DNA of 64,000 nt. Source: Paraburkholderia elongata. Its GTDB lineage: Bacteria > Pseudomonadota > Gammaproteobacteria > Burkholderiales > Burkholderiaceae. Position 1 is the stretch's first letter. The number at the start of each line of letters is the position of its first letter. Both the position numbers and the translations under genes were made by a program. Under the pieces are notes generated by a model. It searched no databases. It was not told the DNA's origin and worked only from the letters and a program-made list of their open reading frames with translations. The stretch is from positions 1 to 64,000 of the forward strand of contig NZ_WOEZ01000186.1 of NCBI RefSeq assembly GCF_013177735.1. The letters run 5' to 3'. Shown in pieces: positions 9,012 to 17,874 of this stretch.

Positions 9012-10364
9012 TTACATCGGAAGCGGCTTGCCCGTCATATCCTTGACAAATCTGAGCGCAATCAGGCCGAGCACTGCACCGCCCATTAGATACCACGCCG
9101 GGATAACCGGATTGCCTGTTCGGTGGATGAGCCAGGTATTGATGAGTGGCGCGGTTCCTCCAAGCAAGGAGACCGATACATTGTAGCTGATGGCAAGGCC
9201 GCTATATCGCACGGGAGCGCGGAATAGAGAAGCAAGCGTCGCCGGCATGACGCCCTCGAAAAGCAGTTGGGCGAGAACCAGCATCATCAGGCCGGCGAAG
9301 ACAATCACCACGCTCGAACTGCTCAACAACTTGAATGCGGGAATCGCGCCGAAGATGATCGCCGCGCAGCCCAGGCCGATCATCTTTTTAGCGCCTACAC
9401 GATCGCCCAGCCATCCGGCAACGGGAATGAAGGCAAGCATGACGAGCGTGGCGATCATTGCCAGAAGATTGCCGAACTGCACGGGATGCCCGACCACATC
9501 GGAAAGGTAGCCCGGAATATAACCAAGCGCCACGTAGTAGGTGATATTGAACACGGCGGTGAGTCCCGCGCATTTGAGAAGTTGCGGCCACTCCTCGATA
9601 AGAAGCTGCACGATGCTTTTGCTCTTGGCGAGTCCTTTCTGATGCTTCTCGTTTTCTTGCATTTGCTTGAAGACCGGCGACTCATCGACGTTAAGCCGGA
9701 GATAAAGCGCGACGAGACCTGCGAGACCGGCGACCACGAACGGAATGCGCCACCCCCAAGCTTCCATGCTCGCCGTACCCAAAGAGAACGTAAGCAGATT
9801 GACGAGCGCTCCTCCGAGAAGGAAGCCGGATATGTTTCCGAACTCCAGCCAACTTGTCATGAAGGTGCGCTTCTTGTCGGGCGAATGCTCGGCGATGAAC
9901 GTGCACGAGCCGCCGTATTCGCCGCCGGTCGAAAGGCCTTGAAGCAGGCGAATACAAAGCAGGAGAATCGGGGCAGCCAAGCCGATACGTTCATATCCCG
10001 GCAGGATGGCGATACAGAAGGTCGCGACCGACATCAACGCGATGCTCAATGTCAACGCGATCCGACGGCCATAGCGATCGCCGATCGGTCCAAAGACAAA
10101 GCTGCCGATTGGGCGAATCAGGAAACCAGCCGCAAATGTCGCGTAGATCGAAAGCAATTGGGTGGCGTGATCCTCGTTTTTGAAGAACACCCTACCAATC
10201 GTCGTGGCAAGCGACGAATAGAGCGCGAAGTCGAACCATTCGATCATGTTGCCGCAAGTCACCCCCACGACGGCACGGCTAAGCGAAGCCGTAGACGTGT
10301 GATGATCGCTCGGTGGCGCGTCGAATTCATGCATGTCGCGCGGTGTCATGCTTTTGGTAGTCAT
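9012..10364 (-). CDS. MFS transporter, metabolite:H+ symporter (MHS) family
   Basis: 450 residues from the ATG at 10364, seven bases after GGAGGAG. The first membrane segment region NMIEWFDFALYSSLA and the FGPIGDRYGRRIAL loop (motif A) are hallmarks of the MHS/ProP-KgtP branch, which imports organic acids and osmolytes with protons. Twelve hydrophobic segments can be traced, with a cytoplasmic central loop around MQENEKHQKGLAKSKS. It lies between an SDR gene (75 nt upstream) and the racemase-like gene (162 nt downstream) on the same strand and is probably the inner-membrane carrier for the substrate of that unit. Confidence 0.92.
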   Translation of the reverse strand: MTTKSMTPRDMHEFDAPPSDHHTSTASLSRAVVGVTCGNMIEWFDFALYSSLATTIGRVFFKNEDHATQLLSIYATFAAGFLIRPIGSFVFGPIGDRYGRRIALTLSIALMSVATFCIAILPGYERIGLAAPILLLCIRLLQGLSTGGEYGGSCTFIAEHSPDKKRTFMTSWLEFGNISGFLLGGALVNLLTFSLGTASMEAWGWRIPFVVAGLAGLVALYLRLNVDESPVFKQMQENEKHQKGLAKSKSIVQLLIEEWPQLLKCAGLTAVFNITYYVALGYIPGYLSDVVGHPVQFGNLLAMIATLVMLAFIPVAGWLGDRVGAKKMIGLGCAAIIFGAIPAFKLLSSSSVVIVFAGLMMLVLAQLLFEGVMPATLASLFRAPVRYSGLAISYNVSVSLLGGTAPLINTWLIHRTGNPVIPAWYLMGGAVLGLIALRFVKDMTGKPLPM

Positions 10365-10439
10365 CTTGAATCTCCTCCATCGGTCCATGCCGATGCAGCA
10401 CGGTCGCCGACCGGCTGCACGTCTCGGTATGGCGGGTGC

Positions 10440-11171
10440 TCAACGCATGAAGACGCCGCCGGCAATGCAGACGGTTTCCCCGGTAATGTAGGACGGCTCG
10501 TGAGCAAGGTTCCATGCCCACCCAGCGATCTCCTCGACGGAAGCGGCGCGTTTGAGCGGGATGCCCGGAAGCGCTGCTTCGATGCGTCCGCCCTTGCGCG
10601 TGCCCTCAGTATCTACCCAGCCGGGGGCGATCGCATTCACCGTGATGCGACTCTCGGCCAACTCGATCGCCAGCGAACGCGTGATCGACACGACGGCAGC
10701 CTTCGACGCACTGTAGAGCAACTGGTTGCGCGACACCGCAAATGCGTCGACCGATGCAAAGAACACCATCGTGCCGCCCTGCTCCGGGCCGATATGCTTC
10801 GCACCGACACGGGCCACGTTCAGCGTGCCGAGCACGTTGATGTCGAAGATGCGCCGGTAGATGTTCGCGTCGTAGCTGTCGAGCGACGAGGTCGGGAACA
10901 CGCCCGCTGCATTCACAACCGCAGCGAGTCGCGGCTTGCCCGTCAGAGCTTTTTCGACCGCCGCGCTCAGGACCGCTTCGTCGCTGATGTCGGCGATGAC
11001 AGTGGTGATGTTTTCGTCGACCTCGTGGGCGGAGTGCGCCACGTCAACCGCCAGGACATGCCAGCCTTCATTGGCAAACTTCAGCGCCGTCGCGCGGCCC
11101 ATACCCGAGTTCGCTCCCGTCACGATTACGCTCTTCTCGGGTGAGCGTTGTTTCAATGTCGTCATTTCCAT
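10440..11171 (-). CDS. Short-chain dehydrogenase/reductase (classical SDR)
   Basis: 243 residues with the cofactor motif TGANSGMG near residue 18, an acidic residue at the end of the second strand (VLAVDVAH) suggesting NAD preference, NAAG, and the catalytic YSASK preceded by FASVDAF. It starts 21 nt after the end of the flavin monooxygenase gene, strongly suggesting cotranscription. A dehydrogenase acting on the product of the monooxygenase is a reasonable inference. Two methionines (codons 1 and 3) are both possible starts. Confidence 0.88.
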   Translation of the reverse strand: MEMTTLKQRSPEKSVIVTGANSGMGRATALKFANEGWHVLAVDVAHSAHEVDENITTVIADISDEAVLSAAVEKALTGKPRLAAVVNAAGVFPTSSLDSYDANIYRRIFDINVLGTLNVARVGAKHIGPEQGGTMVFFASVDAFAVSRNQLLYSASKAAVVSITRSLAIELAESRITVNAIAPGWVDTEGTRKGGRIEAALPGIPLKRAASVEEIAGWAWNLAHEPSYITGETVCIAGGVFMR

Positions 11172-11192
11172 ATCTCTCAGGTCTAGTCGTGA

Positions 11193-12488
11193 TCAGATTG
11201 CGAGGTCGGGTTCCACTTCCTGCGCAGCTACGGCCTTGTGATCCAGCGTATCGAGTTGCTGATTGCTCTCGTCGAGGTTCGCCTGCCAGAAACGGCGCAC
11301 GATGTCGATGCGCGAATCCGGGGTTTGCATCTGGCTGAAGCGCTGCGCCAGATTCTTGGTGCCGCGCTCACGCATGGCGAACAGGCGCCCTATCAGACGG
11401 CTTTGCGCGCAATACACCGGCCACTGTGCGCCACGCGGCGCCGCCAGGCCGACGAAGTACAGGGATTCGAGCGACGTCGGGAGCGTCATCGCAGCCGTGC
11501 GCAGCGGCACGCCGTCGCGCCATTCGAGCAGTGACCTGTCGATGAACGGCAGCGTCGTCTTGAAGCCGGTTGCCCACAGGATCGTGTCGTACTCGGCGTC
11601 CGTGCCGTCGGTGAAGAACACGCGCTTGCCCTCGATGGCACGCAGTCCCGGCGCCACCTTGATGCGGCCGTGCTGGATCCAGTAAAGCAGCAGCGAGTTC
11701 ACCACCGGCGGCTGCTTCTCGAGGTCGTAGGTCTCCGGTGCGGGCATGCCCGGATAGTTTTCGTGCGAGCCGAGCACGGTGTTGATCAGTGTCGAAGTGA
11801 CCATGTTCGCCATCTCGGGCGGCATCGCGTTCAGGAACGGCAGCTCCGCACGCGGGCGGCCGAAGAACGTCTTGGGCTGGAACACCTGGCCGCAGCGCAT
11901 CGCAATCGTGACGTCGAACCGGCTTTGCGCTGCATCGACGGCGAGATCACAGCCGGAGTTGCCGAAGCCCACGACCAGCACGCGGCCTTCGATTTCGCTC
12001 GTGTTCCTGTACGACCCAGAGTGGATCGAACGGCCCGTGAAGCCCTTTCCAACTGCGGGAATGTTCTGGTCCCACAGGTGCCCGTTCGCGACGACGACAC
12101 CCTTGTAAAGGTGCTGCGAGCCATCCGAAAGCGACACGCGCCAACCGTCACGGCCTCGCTCGCCCAGCGGCTCGATGCGCTCGACCGCGGTGTTCAAACG
12201 GATCATCCGGGTCAGCCCGTACTTTTCGGCGTAGCTGACCATGTAGGCCGCGACTTGCTCGCGGCTCGGATACATCGGGTACGAGTCCGGCATGGGGAAG
12301 CCGTCGAAGAACGAGCTGCTCTTCGGCGTGATGAGATGCAAGGCGTCGTAATCGACGTGCCAGTGGCCGCCAACCCGGTCGCTCTTTTCGAAGCTGTCCA
12401 CGGCGAAACCCTGCTCCGACAACGTCTTCACGGCCGCCAGACCGGCTGCGCCCGCCCCAATTACGCAATAACGTGCTTGATTCGACAT
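11193..12488 (-). CDS. Flavin-containing monooxygenase (FMO/Baeyer-Villiger type)
   Basis: 431 residues from the ATG at 12488, six bases after GGAG. The FAD Rossmann motif GAGAAG is at residues 11-16, the FMO signature FxGxxxHxxxY is at 150-160 (FTGRSIHSGSY), and the second, NADPH-binding motif GFGNSG is at about 174-179. These three motifs in this order define class B flavin monooxygenases, which use NADPH and O2 to hydroxylate N or S atoms or insert oxygen next to a ketone. The FMO-type signature lacks the terminal WP/D of classical Baeyer-Villiger enzymes, so N-oxygenation is possible. First gene of the unit running down to the racemase-like gene. Confidence 0.9.
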   Translation of the reverse strand: MSNQARYCVIGAGAAGLAAVKTLSEQGFAVDSFEKSDRVGGHWHVDYDALHLITPKSSSFFDGFPMPDSYPMYPSREQVAAYMVSYAEKYGLTRMIRLNTAVERIEPLGERGRDGWRVSLSDGSQHLYKGVVVANGHLWDQNIPAVGKGFTGRSIHSGSYRNTSEIEGRVLVVGFGNSGCDLAVDAAQSRFDVTIAMRCGQVFQPKTFFGRPRAELPFLNAMPPEMANMVTSTLINTVLGSHENYPGMPAPETYDLEKQPPVVNSLLLYWIQHGRIKVAPGLRAIEGKRVFFTDGTDAEYDTILWATGFKTTLPFIDRSLLEWRDGVPLRTAAMTLPTSLESLYFVGLAAPRGAQWPVYCAQSRLIGRLFAMRERGTKNLAQRFSQMQTPDSRIDIVRRFWQANLDESNQQLDTLDHKAVAAQEVEPDLAI

Positions 12489-12701
12489 CGATATCTCCAT
12501 CTGTCTGACTGTGGTCGCGAAATGCGCCAAACCAGTCGGTGTCAACGTGATGGCAGTATCGAAATACCAAAATCCTGCGTGAAGATTGCGCGGTTGGTGG
12601 CTCCCATAGTGAACGTCTATATGAAAGCTATTTGCAAGCGTTTTTCCACCAATCGCAGGCGCCGGACAAGACGCGCGCCAAGTCACCCGGCGTCTATTGT
12701 C

Positions 12702-12845
12702 CTAGGCAGCGCGCGGAAGGGCGAAGGAGCCGTGTCTCATCATCGGTGCTTTGATAGGGCCCCATCGACGGACCGCTTCAGGGGAGAACTGCCGTTTGAA
12801 TGTCCGAGCGAAGGCATAGGTGAATGACGGCTCATGGCCGAGGCT
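12702..12845 (-). pseudogene. C-terminal remnant of an AraC-family regulator
   Basis: The minus-strand reading from about 12845 to the stop at 12702 gives GHEPSFTYAFARTFKRQFSP followed by EAVRRWG, which matches the second helix-turn-helix of AraC/XylS regulators. Everything upstream of this segment is missing: the frame runs directly into the inverted-repeat element at 12834-13004. There is no start codon or ligand-binding domain, so this is a fossil. Its presence suggests that the flavin monooxygenase unit once had a neighbouring AraC regulator. Confidence 0.7.
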
Positions 12846-13004
12846 GTTGAAAAAGTCGGTGATGGTCGTTCTAACCCGGTTTTCATGGGTCGCTTTACCC
12901 TTAACCGATGCTCCCGAGCGGTTTGTGGGGCGATCAGACAGGTCGAATATTTCGCTCGTGGTGTTAGGGCGACGCGCTACGACTTTTTCAACAGTATCGG
13001 CCAT
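12834..13004. mobile_element. Short MITE-like element with 42-nt imperfect terminal inverted repeats
   Basis: The ends at 12834-12875 and 12963-13004 are inverted copies of each other, matching at about 33 of 42 positions, with perfect blocks ATGGCCGA, CTGTTGAAAAAGTC, GTCG and CTAAC. The 87-nt interior has no open gene. The CTGTTGAAAAAGTC block resembles the tips of some insertion sequences, but no transposase is present, so it would be non-autonomous. It separates an AraC remnant from an MDR dehydrogenase remnant, both facing the same way, indicating that element copies mediated or accompanied a deletion. The exact outer boundaries and any target duplication are not visible. Confidence 0.6.
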
Positions 13005-13224
13005 TAGCCAGCACGCGCCCCGCACCCTCGTTGCCGATAACAGATGGCAACTCGGGATGCACCGAATACCAGCCCCGCGCGACGAGAATGTCGCTGAAGT
13101 TGACTGGGGCATAGTCGACCGCGACCATCACCTGGCCCGCGCCCGGATCGCCGGGTTCGGGCAACTCACGGAATTCAAGTCCCGTTGCAGGTTCGCCATA
13201 TGCGGTGAGCACAATCCCTTTCAT
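12988..13224 (-). pseudogene. N-terminal remnant of an MDR (quinone-oxidoreductase/alcohol dehydrogenase-like) protein
   Basis: The first 72 or so residues read like a complete N-terminus of a medium-chain reductase: MKGIVLTAYGEPATGLEF, then APVNFSDILVARGWY, then LPSVIGNEGAGRV. Family members have about 320-340 residues; here the frame enters the inverted-repeat element at 13004 and stops at 12988. The catalytic and Rossmann halves are lost. A ribosome site (AGGAG, within 13225-13240) is still intact, so a short peptide might be made, but no enzyme. Confidence 0.75.
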
Positions 13225-13408
13225 GATGAAACTCCTCTTCGATGGACGCCTAAGTAGATACGGCGCCCGGACATACCTGATAGGGCATCGGGTTGCGGAA
13301 TGTCGTGTATTGCCACTGCATGCCGAGACCCCGCCAGATACGGAAGCTCGACAACCCTATCTTTAGCGAACAAGGCGGCGGTGTCCCTCGGAGCGAATCA
13401 ATTGACGG

Positions 13409-14140
13409 TCAGATCTGCGCTCTGCCCCCGTCCACGAAGAGTTCGATGCCCGTGACAAAACTCGAATCATCCGAAGCGAGAAACAGAGCAGCTTTGGCAA
13501 CTTCGTCGGCTTTCCCCATGCGTCCCATCGGGATGGTAGATAAAATCCTCGCAATAGCGTCCGGAGGCTGCTGGCCAATGATCGGGGTATCAATTGGCCC
13601 CGGGCTAAGGACGTTTGAACGGATGCGACGGTCCTTCAACTCCACAGTCCATCCTCGTACGAAATTGCGGATGGCGGCCTTGGTCGCGCCGTATACCCAG
13701 AAGGCAGGCGTCCCTTTGGCGCTCGCGACGGAGCCCGTGAGAATGATCGATCCACCGTTATTCAAGAGCGGCAGAGCCTTTTGGACGGTGAAGAGCACTC
13801 CCTTCACGTTGGTATTGAACAGTTTGTCGAAATGCGCTTCAGTAATATTGTCCAAGGTGGCGAACTCAGCGATGCCAGCGTTGGCGAAGACGATGTCGAT
13901 TCTTCGCCCTGTCGCGTTGACGTTCTCATAGAGACGATCAAGATCATCCGGATTGGCGACGTCTCCATGGATGCCGATCACATTGCCCCCGATGGCCCTC
14001 ACGGCTTCGTCGAGCTCCTTCTGGCGACGGCCGGTGATGAAGACGTAGGCGCCCTCGGCGACGAAGAGCTTCGCGGCGGCGAGGCCTATCCCTGACGAGC
14101 CGCCGGTGATGACGGCCACCTTTCCCTGCAACCTATCCAT
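13409..14140 (-). CDS. Short-chain dehydrogenase/reductase (classical SDR)
   Basis: 243 residues starting eight bases after GGAG. Motifs: TGGSSGIG (residues 12-19), the NADP-favouring basic stretch TGRRQKEL after strand 2, NAG in FANAGIAEF, and the active-site YGATK preceded by TGSVASAKG. The C-terminal LFVDGGRAQI is the typical end of the family. It closely resembles the SDR at 48605-49339 (same GKVAVxTGGSSGIGL and VFITGRRQ segments), so the two are paralogues. No partner gene is adjacent on the upstream side, where only decayed sequence lies. Confidence 0.9.
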   Translation of the reverse strand: MDRLQGKVAVITGGSSGIGLAAAKLFVAEGAYVFITGRRQKELDEAVRAIGGNVIGIHGDVANPDDLDRLYENVNATGRRIDIVFANAGIAEFATLDNITEAHFDKLFNTNVKGVLFTVQKALPLLNNGGSIILTGSVASAKGTPAFWVYGATKAAIRNFVRGWTVELKDRRIRSNVLSPGPIDTPIIGQQPPDAIARILSTIPMGRMGKADEVAKAALFLASDDSSFVTGIELFVDGGRAQI

Positions 14141-14305
14141 AGCGACTACTCCGTTGATTGCTAATTCCGGTTGGCAGCGCCTCTGGGCTGGCGGTCAGCT
14201 GCCAAAAAATAGCCGGACGCCCATGCGCGGCTGCATTCGAGGGTGGTTTGCGCGTATCAACCAACGCCGGCCAGTCAGTCGATCCTCTCCTTGGCCGTCT
14301 GGCGG

Positions 14306-15163
14306 CTAGACCTCGAACCGGAACGCCGCCCCGTCGCGCTTCACATGTCCAGCTGTCGGCGCGGCGTAGTGGGTGCCGATGACCAGGATCGGCTGGTCGG
14401 CCCATTCGGCGAACATCTTCGCGCGGGTGGTCGTCGCGGCCTGGGTGTCGCTGTCGAGGCTCGTGGCCCAATCGGGGTGCGCCATCTGGCAGGGATGGTG
14501 GGCAATGTCGCCGGTGATCACCGCGCTCTGCCCTTCCGATTCGATCATCACGCTGACATGGCCCGGCGTGTGGCCAGGGGTTGGCCTCAGGCGCACCTCA
14601 GGCGAGATGCGGTGATCCATCTCCACCAGTTCGGCCAGGCCGGCGTCGAAAATCGGCCGCACGCTGTCGCCCATGATCGCCTGCTGCTCCTCGTCGCCCT
14701 CGTTGTTCCAATGTTCGAATTCGCGCTTGCCGATCAGGTAGCGGGCCTTGGGAAAGGTGGGAACCCACTTGCCGTCCACCAACATCGTGTTCCAGCCCAC
14801 ATGGTCCACGTGCAGATGGGTGCAGATCACGGCGTCAACATCGTCGCGGCTCCAGCCCGCGTCCGTCAGGTGTTGCAGGAACGACGTCGCCAGCGGGTTT
14901 CCGCCCACCAGACCGCGCGGCTTGTCGTTGCCGATGCAGGTGTCGACCATCAGCCTCAACCCAGGCGCCTCCACGAGCAGGGCCTGGACGGAGACGTTGA
15001 GCGAACCATCCTCGTTGGCGAAGTGCGGATAGAGCCAGGGGCTGGCCCTCAGCGCGTCCGGCGTCGCGTCCCGCAGGAAGAAGCTCTCCGGATCGTAGGG
15101 AAGCGACATCAAAATCTCGACCACACAGGTTATCTTCACCGAGCCCACCTGCCAATTCAGCAT
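14306..15163 (-). CDS. MBL-fold metallohydrolase (lactonase-like)
   Basis: 285 residues from the ATG at 15163, five bases after AGGAGG. The metal-binding signature HxHxDH is present in THLHVDHVGWN, followed by the further histidines of TPGHTPGH and GTHYAAP and an aspartate in TGDIAHHP. This set occurs in quorum-quenching lactonases and many other hydrolases, so lactone or ester hydrolysis is possible but not proven. The protein starts directly in the cytoplasmic domain, with no signal peptide. The gene stands alone on the minus strand, between an SDR gene and an MDR gene. Confidence 0.88.
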   Translation of the reverse strand: MLNWQVGSVKITCVVEILMSLPYDPESFFLRDATPDALRASPWLYPHFANEDGSLNVSVQALLVEAPGLRLMVDTCIGNDKPRGLVGGNPLATSFLQHLTDAGWSRDDVDAVICTHLHVDHVGWNTMLVDGKWVPTFPKARYLIGKREFEHWNNEGDEEQQAIMGDSVRPIFDAGLAELVEMDHRISPEVRLRPTPGHTPGHVSVMIESEGQSAVITGDIAHHPCQMAHPDWATSLDSDTQAATTTRAKMFAEWADQPILVIGTHYAAPTAGHVKRDGAAFRFEV

Positions 15164-15299
15164 AACGTCCTCCTGATGGTTGCATCGCGTCGAGGAAATC
15201 TCGTCCGCGCAACGTCTGACTGCCTGGAGCCAGGATAAGCAAATCGCCTCAATGAAACGGGCGCGCATGGGAGCCGCGAATATCCGCTTGTCATGTCGG

Positions 15300-16268
15300 T
15301 CACATCGTTAAAATGACTTTGCCAAACGGCCTATCCTCTATCAGGTGACGCAAGGCTTCGCCTGCTTCGACGAGAGGGTAGACCCGCTCGACGATCGGCC
15401 TGACTGATCCGCTTACGATTAGCGGGATGATGTCCTGCCACGCAGTGGCGATTGTGGTCGGTGACTGGGCGAACAGGGAGAAGCCAGCCATCCGCGCGCG
15501 CTTCCAGATCAGGTCAGTGACATCGATCGTGGTTTTGCGTCCTGCGGAATAGCCCAATGTGATCAGGACACCGCCGAGACCCAGGCTGTTCAACGCCTCA
15601 CTCGTCACAGTGCCGCCGATGCTCTCGATGACGATATCGACGCCCTTGCCGGCCGTTATCCGACGAACGCCGTCGGCGAGACCTTCCGCGGTGAGGTCAA
15701 TCACGTCCTCGAAGCCAAGTTCGCGCGCTCTCGCGGCCTTCGCCGCACTGCCAGCCGTGGAGATCACCTTGCCGGCGCCCTGCGCCCGCGCGAGCTGATA
15801 GGTCGCGTTGCCGACCGACCCGCCGATTCCTGGAGCCAACACCGTCATACCCGGCTTGAACCCGGCCTGCGTCAGCGTGATCTGCGCCGTTAGATAGGCC
15901 ACCGGAAGGCTAGCCGCGACGACGTCCCCGATCGCGTCAGCCGACGCAAGATGTTCCGGCCTCACCAGCAGCCATTCCTGCCATGCGCCATTCTCACCAA
16001 CGCCATAGGGTCCCGTGAACATCACGCGGCTTCCCACCGCAAGCCCGGAGTCGCCTGCGTTCTCGATGACACCGACGCCCTCATTGCCGAGCACCAGCGG
16101 CGCCTTGGCTCGAGGGTGTCCACCCGACAGGACCGTGTATTCGAGCGGCGTGACGCCGGCGGCCGTCACGCGAACCAGCACCCGGTCTTTCATCGGTTGC
16201 GGCTTGGGTAGTTCGATCTGCCGCAATCCGCCATAGCCCGAAAAGGTTTCCGCTTCAATCACACGCAT
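15300..16268 (-). CDS. Zinc-free MDR family oxidoreductase (quinone oxidoreductase/enoyl reductase-like)
   Basis: 322 residues when started at the ATG at 16268. The N-terminal GroES-like domain (MRVIEAETFSGYGGLRQIEL) lacks the zinc-ligand cysteines of alcohol dehydrogenases, as in QOR-type enzymes. The NADPH domain has GIGGSVGNATYQLARAQGAG near residue 150, a variant of the A-x-x-G-x-V-G motif. It is divergently transcribed from a TetR gene across a 103-nt region holding a large palindrome, so it is most probably the target of that repressor. Electrophile or quinone detoxification is a family-level guess. Confidence 0.88.
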   Translation of the reverse strand: MRVIEAETFSGYGGLRQIELPKPQPMKDRVLVRVTAAGVTPLEYTVLSGGHPRAKAPLVLGNEGVGVIENAGDSGLAVGSRVMFTGPYGVGENGAWQEWLLVRPEHLASADAIGDVVAASLPVAYLTAQITLTQAGFKPGMTVLAPGIGGSVGNATYQLARAQGAGKVISTAGSAAKAARARELGFEDVIDLTAEGLADGVRRITAGKGVDIVIESIGGTVTSEALNSLGLGGVLITLGYSAGRKTTIDVTDLIWKRARMAGFSLFAQSPTTIATAWQDIIPLIVSGSVRPIVERVYPLVEAGEALRHLIEDRPFGKVILTM

Positions 16269-16282
16269 GGGTACCACCCTTT

Positions 16283-16334
16283 AAAGTAACATACCTGTAC
16301 GTAACTTTCATACTAGGTACAGATCTGTTACTTT
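16283..16334. promoter_or_regulatory. Palindromic operator between MDR gene and TetR gene
   Basis: Arms AAAGTAACATACCTGTAC (16283-16300) and GTACAGATCTGTTACTTT (16317-16334) are inverted copies, matching at 16 of 18 positions around a 16-nt AT-rich spacer. The palindrome fills the intergenic region between the divergent MDR and TetR genes, the usual place for a TetR autoregulatory operator. A second, diverged copy exists at 18595-18645. Confidence 0.75.
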
Positions 16335-16371
16335 GTCAATCAGATAATCCGAATGAAAGGAGTTTGCGGAT

Positions 16372-16965
16372 ATGAAGGCAGGAGCCCGACCCCGGCGGGG
16401 AGCCCCACCAAAGGGCGAAGTCAGCGCACGCGAGCGTATCCTCGCGACGGCAAGCGACCTGTTCTACCGCGAGGGCATCCGTGCCATCGGCGTCGACACG
16501 GTCGTCGAGCAATCCGGGGTGTCGAAGACGAGCCTCTATCGCGTATTTGAGTCCAAGGACGCGTTGATCTCCGCCTTCGCCGCCGAGAAAGACCGGTTGT
16601 TCTGGGTGTGGTGGGATGACGTTGAAGAGAAGCACGCTGAGGACCCGCGCGCCTTGTTAAACGCGCTGCTATCTGGAATCGCGAAACGGATTGCGCACCC
16701 AGCCTATCGCGGCTGCCCCTTTCTTAACCTGGTGACGGAGTTTCCCGACGACGACTATCCAGGCCGGGTTATCGCCCGAGATAACAAGGCGGAAATGCGG
16801 GCGAGGCTCGCAGCGATCGTTGCCAGGGTGGGCGTGAGTAATCCCAGGCGCACCGCGTCTCAGATCGCGCTGGTCATCAACGGCGCCTACGTCACCGGTT
16901 TGATAGCGGAGTCGGGTGATCTAAGGGGCGACCTCATCGACGCTGCCACGAAATTGCTGGTCTAG
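16372..16965 (+). CDS. TetR-family transcriptional regulator
   Basis: 197 residues. The N-terminal helix-turn-helix spans about residues 22-68 (ERILATASDLFYREGIRAIG then VDTVVEQSGVSKTSLYRVF). An AGGAG site lies nine bases before the ATG. The C-terminal half resembles the TetR subgroup with a YRGCPFLNLVTEF segment, often found beside redox enzymes responding to electrophiles. The gene is divergent from the MDR oxidoreductase and separated from it by an 18-nt-arm palindrome, so it probably represses that gene and itself. Ligand unknown. Confidence 0.92.
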   Translation: MKAGARPRRGAPPKGEVSARERILATASDLFYREGIRAIGVDTVVEQSGVSKTSLYRVFESKDALISAFAAEKDRLFWVWWDDVEEKHAEDPRALLNALLSGIAKRIAHPAYRGCPFLNLVTEFPDDDYPGRVIARDNKAEMRARLAAIVARVGVSNPRRTASQIALVINGAYVTGLIAESGDLRGDLIDAATKLLV

Positions 16966-16975
16966 TCGAACGCGA

Positions 16976-17854
16976 TCATTTGCCGGAATCGGTTCTTGCC
17001 TCGAGCGCGCGGACGACGGCCACAATGTCGGCCTGTCCGTGCCCCAATGCCTGCGTCTCACCGAATAGCGTGTAGCAGACATCCAATAGTGGCGACGCGA
17101 CCCCGGCTTCTCTCGCCGCCTCCGCGATCAATCGATTGACCTCCAGCACATTGGTGATCGACCCCTGGACATCGAAGTCACGCGTCACCAGCTTGTGAAT
17201 TTTCAAGCGTGAGATGTCGCTCGCCATCTGACCGGCGTCGACGATGGCACGGAACTGCGGCATGTCCAGACCATGCCGCTCGGCAAAATGAGCCGCTTCC
17301 GCAAGGCCGGTGACCGTGGTCATCAGAAACAGGTTTACCGCGAGCTTCATGAGAAGCCCGCTCGGAACCGGGCCGCACACCATCGTCTGATGGCACATTG
17401 GCTCGAGCAGAGGGCGGACGCCTTCGATAGCCGCGTTTTCGCCCGCCAGCATCGCCACGAGCTGGCCCGCCTCGGCGGGCTTGCGCGAGCCTGAGACGGG
17501 CGCTTCCACGTAGCTGCCACCGGCGTTGCGAATGTCGGCCTCGAGTCCGCGCGAGTAGTCGGGCGAGGTCGTCCCCATGTGGACGATCGTGTGGTGCGCA
17601 ACGTTCGCGCTGAACTGCGATGTGCCGCGGCCGAGGACGGCGTCGATTGCGTCGCCGTCGACCAGCATCAGGAATACCACTCGGGTCCGTTTAAATACCT
17701 CGGCAGGATGGGTCGCGACGGTTGCGCCGGCCGCTCGCAACGACTCGCATCTGTCAGCGGAGCGGTTCCAGACAACGAGTTGTGTGCTAGCGCGGGCCAG
17801 ATTGAGCGCCATGGGCTGTCCCATGACGCCTAAGCCGATGAAACCGATGTCCAT
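16976..17854 (-). CDS. NAD(P)-dependent beta-hydroxyacid dehydrogenase (3-hydroxyisobutyrate dehydrogenase family)
   Basis: 292 residues from the ATG at 17854. The N-terminal Rossmann motif IGFIGLGVMGQPMA is immediately at the start, the substrate signature EAPVSGSRKPAEAGQL is at about 118-132, and the catalytic lysine is Lys170 in GLLMKLAVN. This combination defines the 6-phosphogluconate/3-hydroxyisobutyrate dehydrogenase superfamily, which oxidises beta-hydroxyacids or reduces semialdehydes. The gene begins 20 nt after the MaoC-like gene on the same strand, and the pair looks like the surviving part of an acyl-CoA degradation operon. It converges with the TetR gene, the two ending 10 nt apart. 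Confidence 0.9.
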   Translation of the reverse strand: MDIGFIGLGVMGQPMALNLARASTQLVVWNRSADRCESLRAAGATVATHPAEVFKRTRVVFLMLVDGDAIDAVLGRGTSQFSANVAHHTIVHMGTTSPDYSRGLEADIRNAGGSYVEAPVSGSRKPAEAGQLVAMLAGENAAIEGVRPLLEPMCHQTMVCGPVPSGLLMKLAVNLFLMTTVTGLAEAAHFAERHGLDMPQFRAIVDAGQMASDISRLKIHKLVTRDFDVQGSITNVLEVNRLIAEAAREAGVASPLLDVCYTLFGETQALGHGQADIVAVVRALEARTDSGK

Positions 17855-17874
17855 GAATATCCCGCCTTCCGGTA

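Noticed and set aside
9267..11144. 625-codon plus-strand open frame across the MFS and SDR genes
   Set aside because: The opposite strand encodes clear MHS and SDR proteins with motifs and ribosome sites; the frame's Arg/His-rich product resembles no family.
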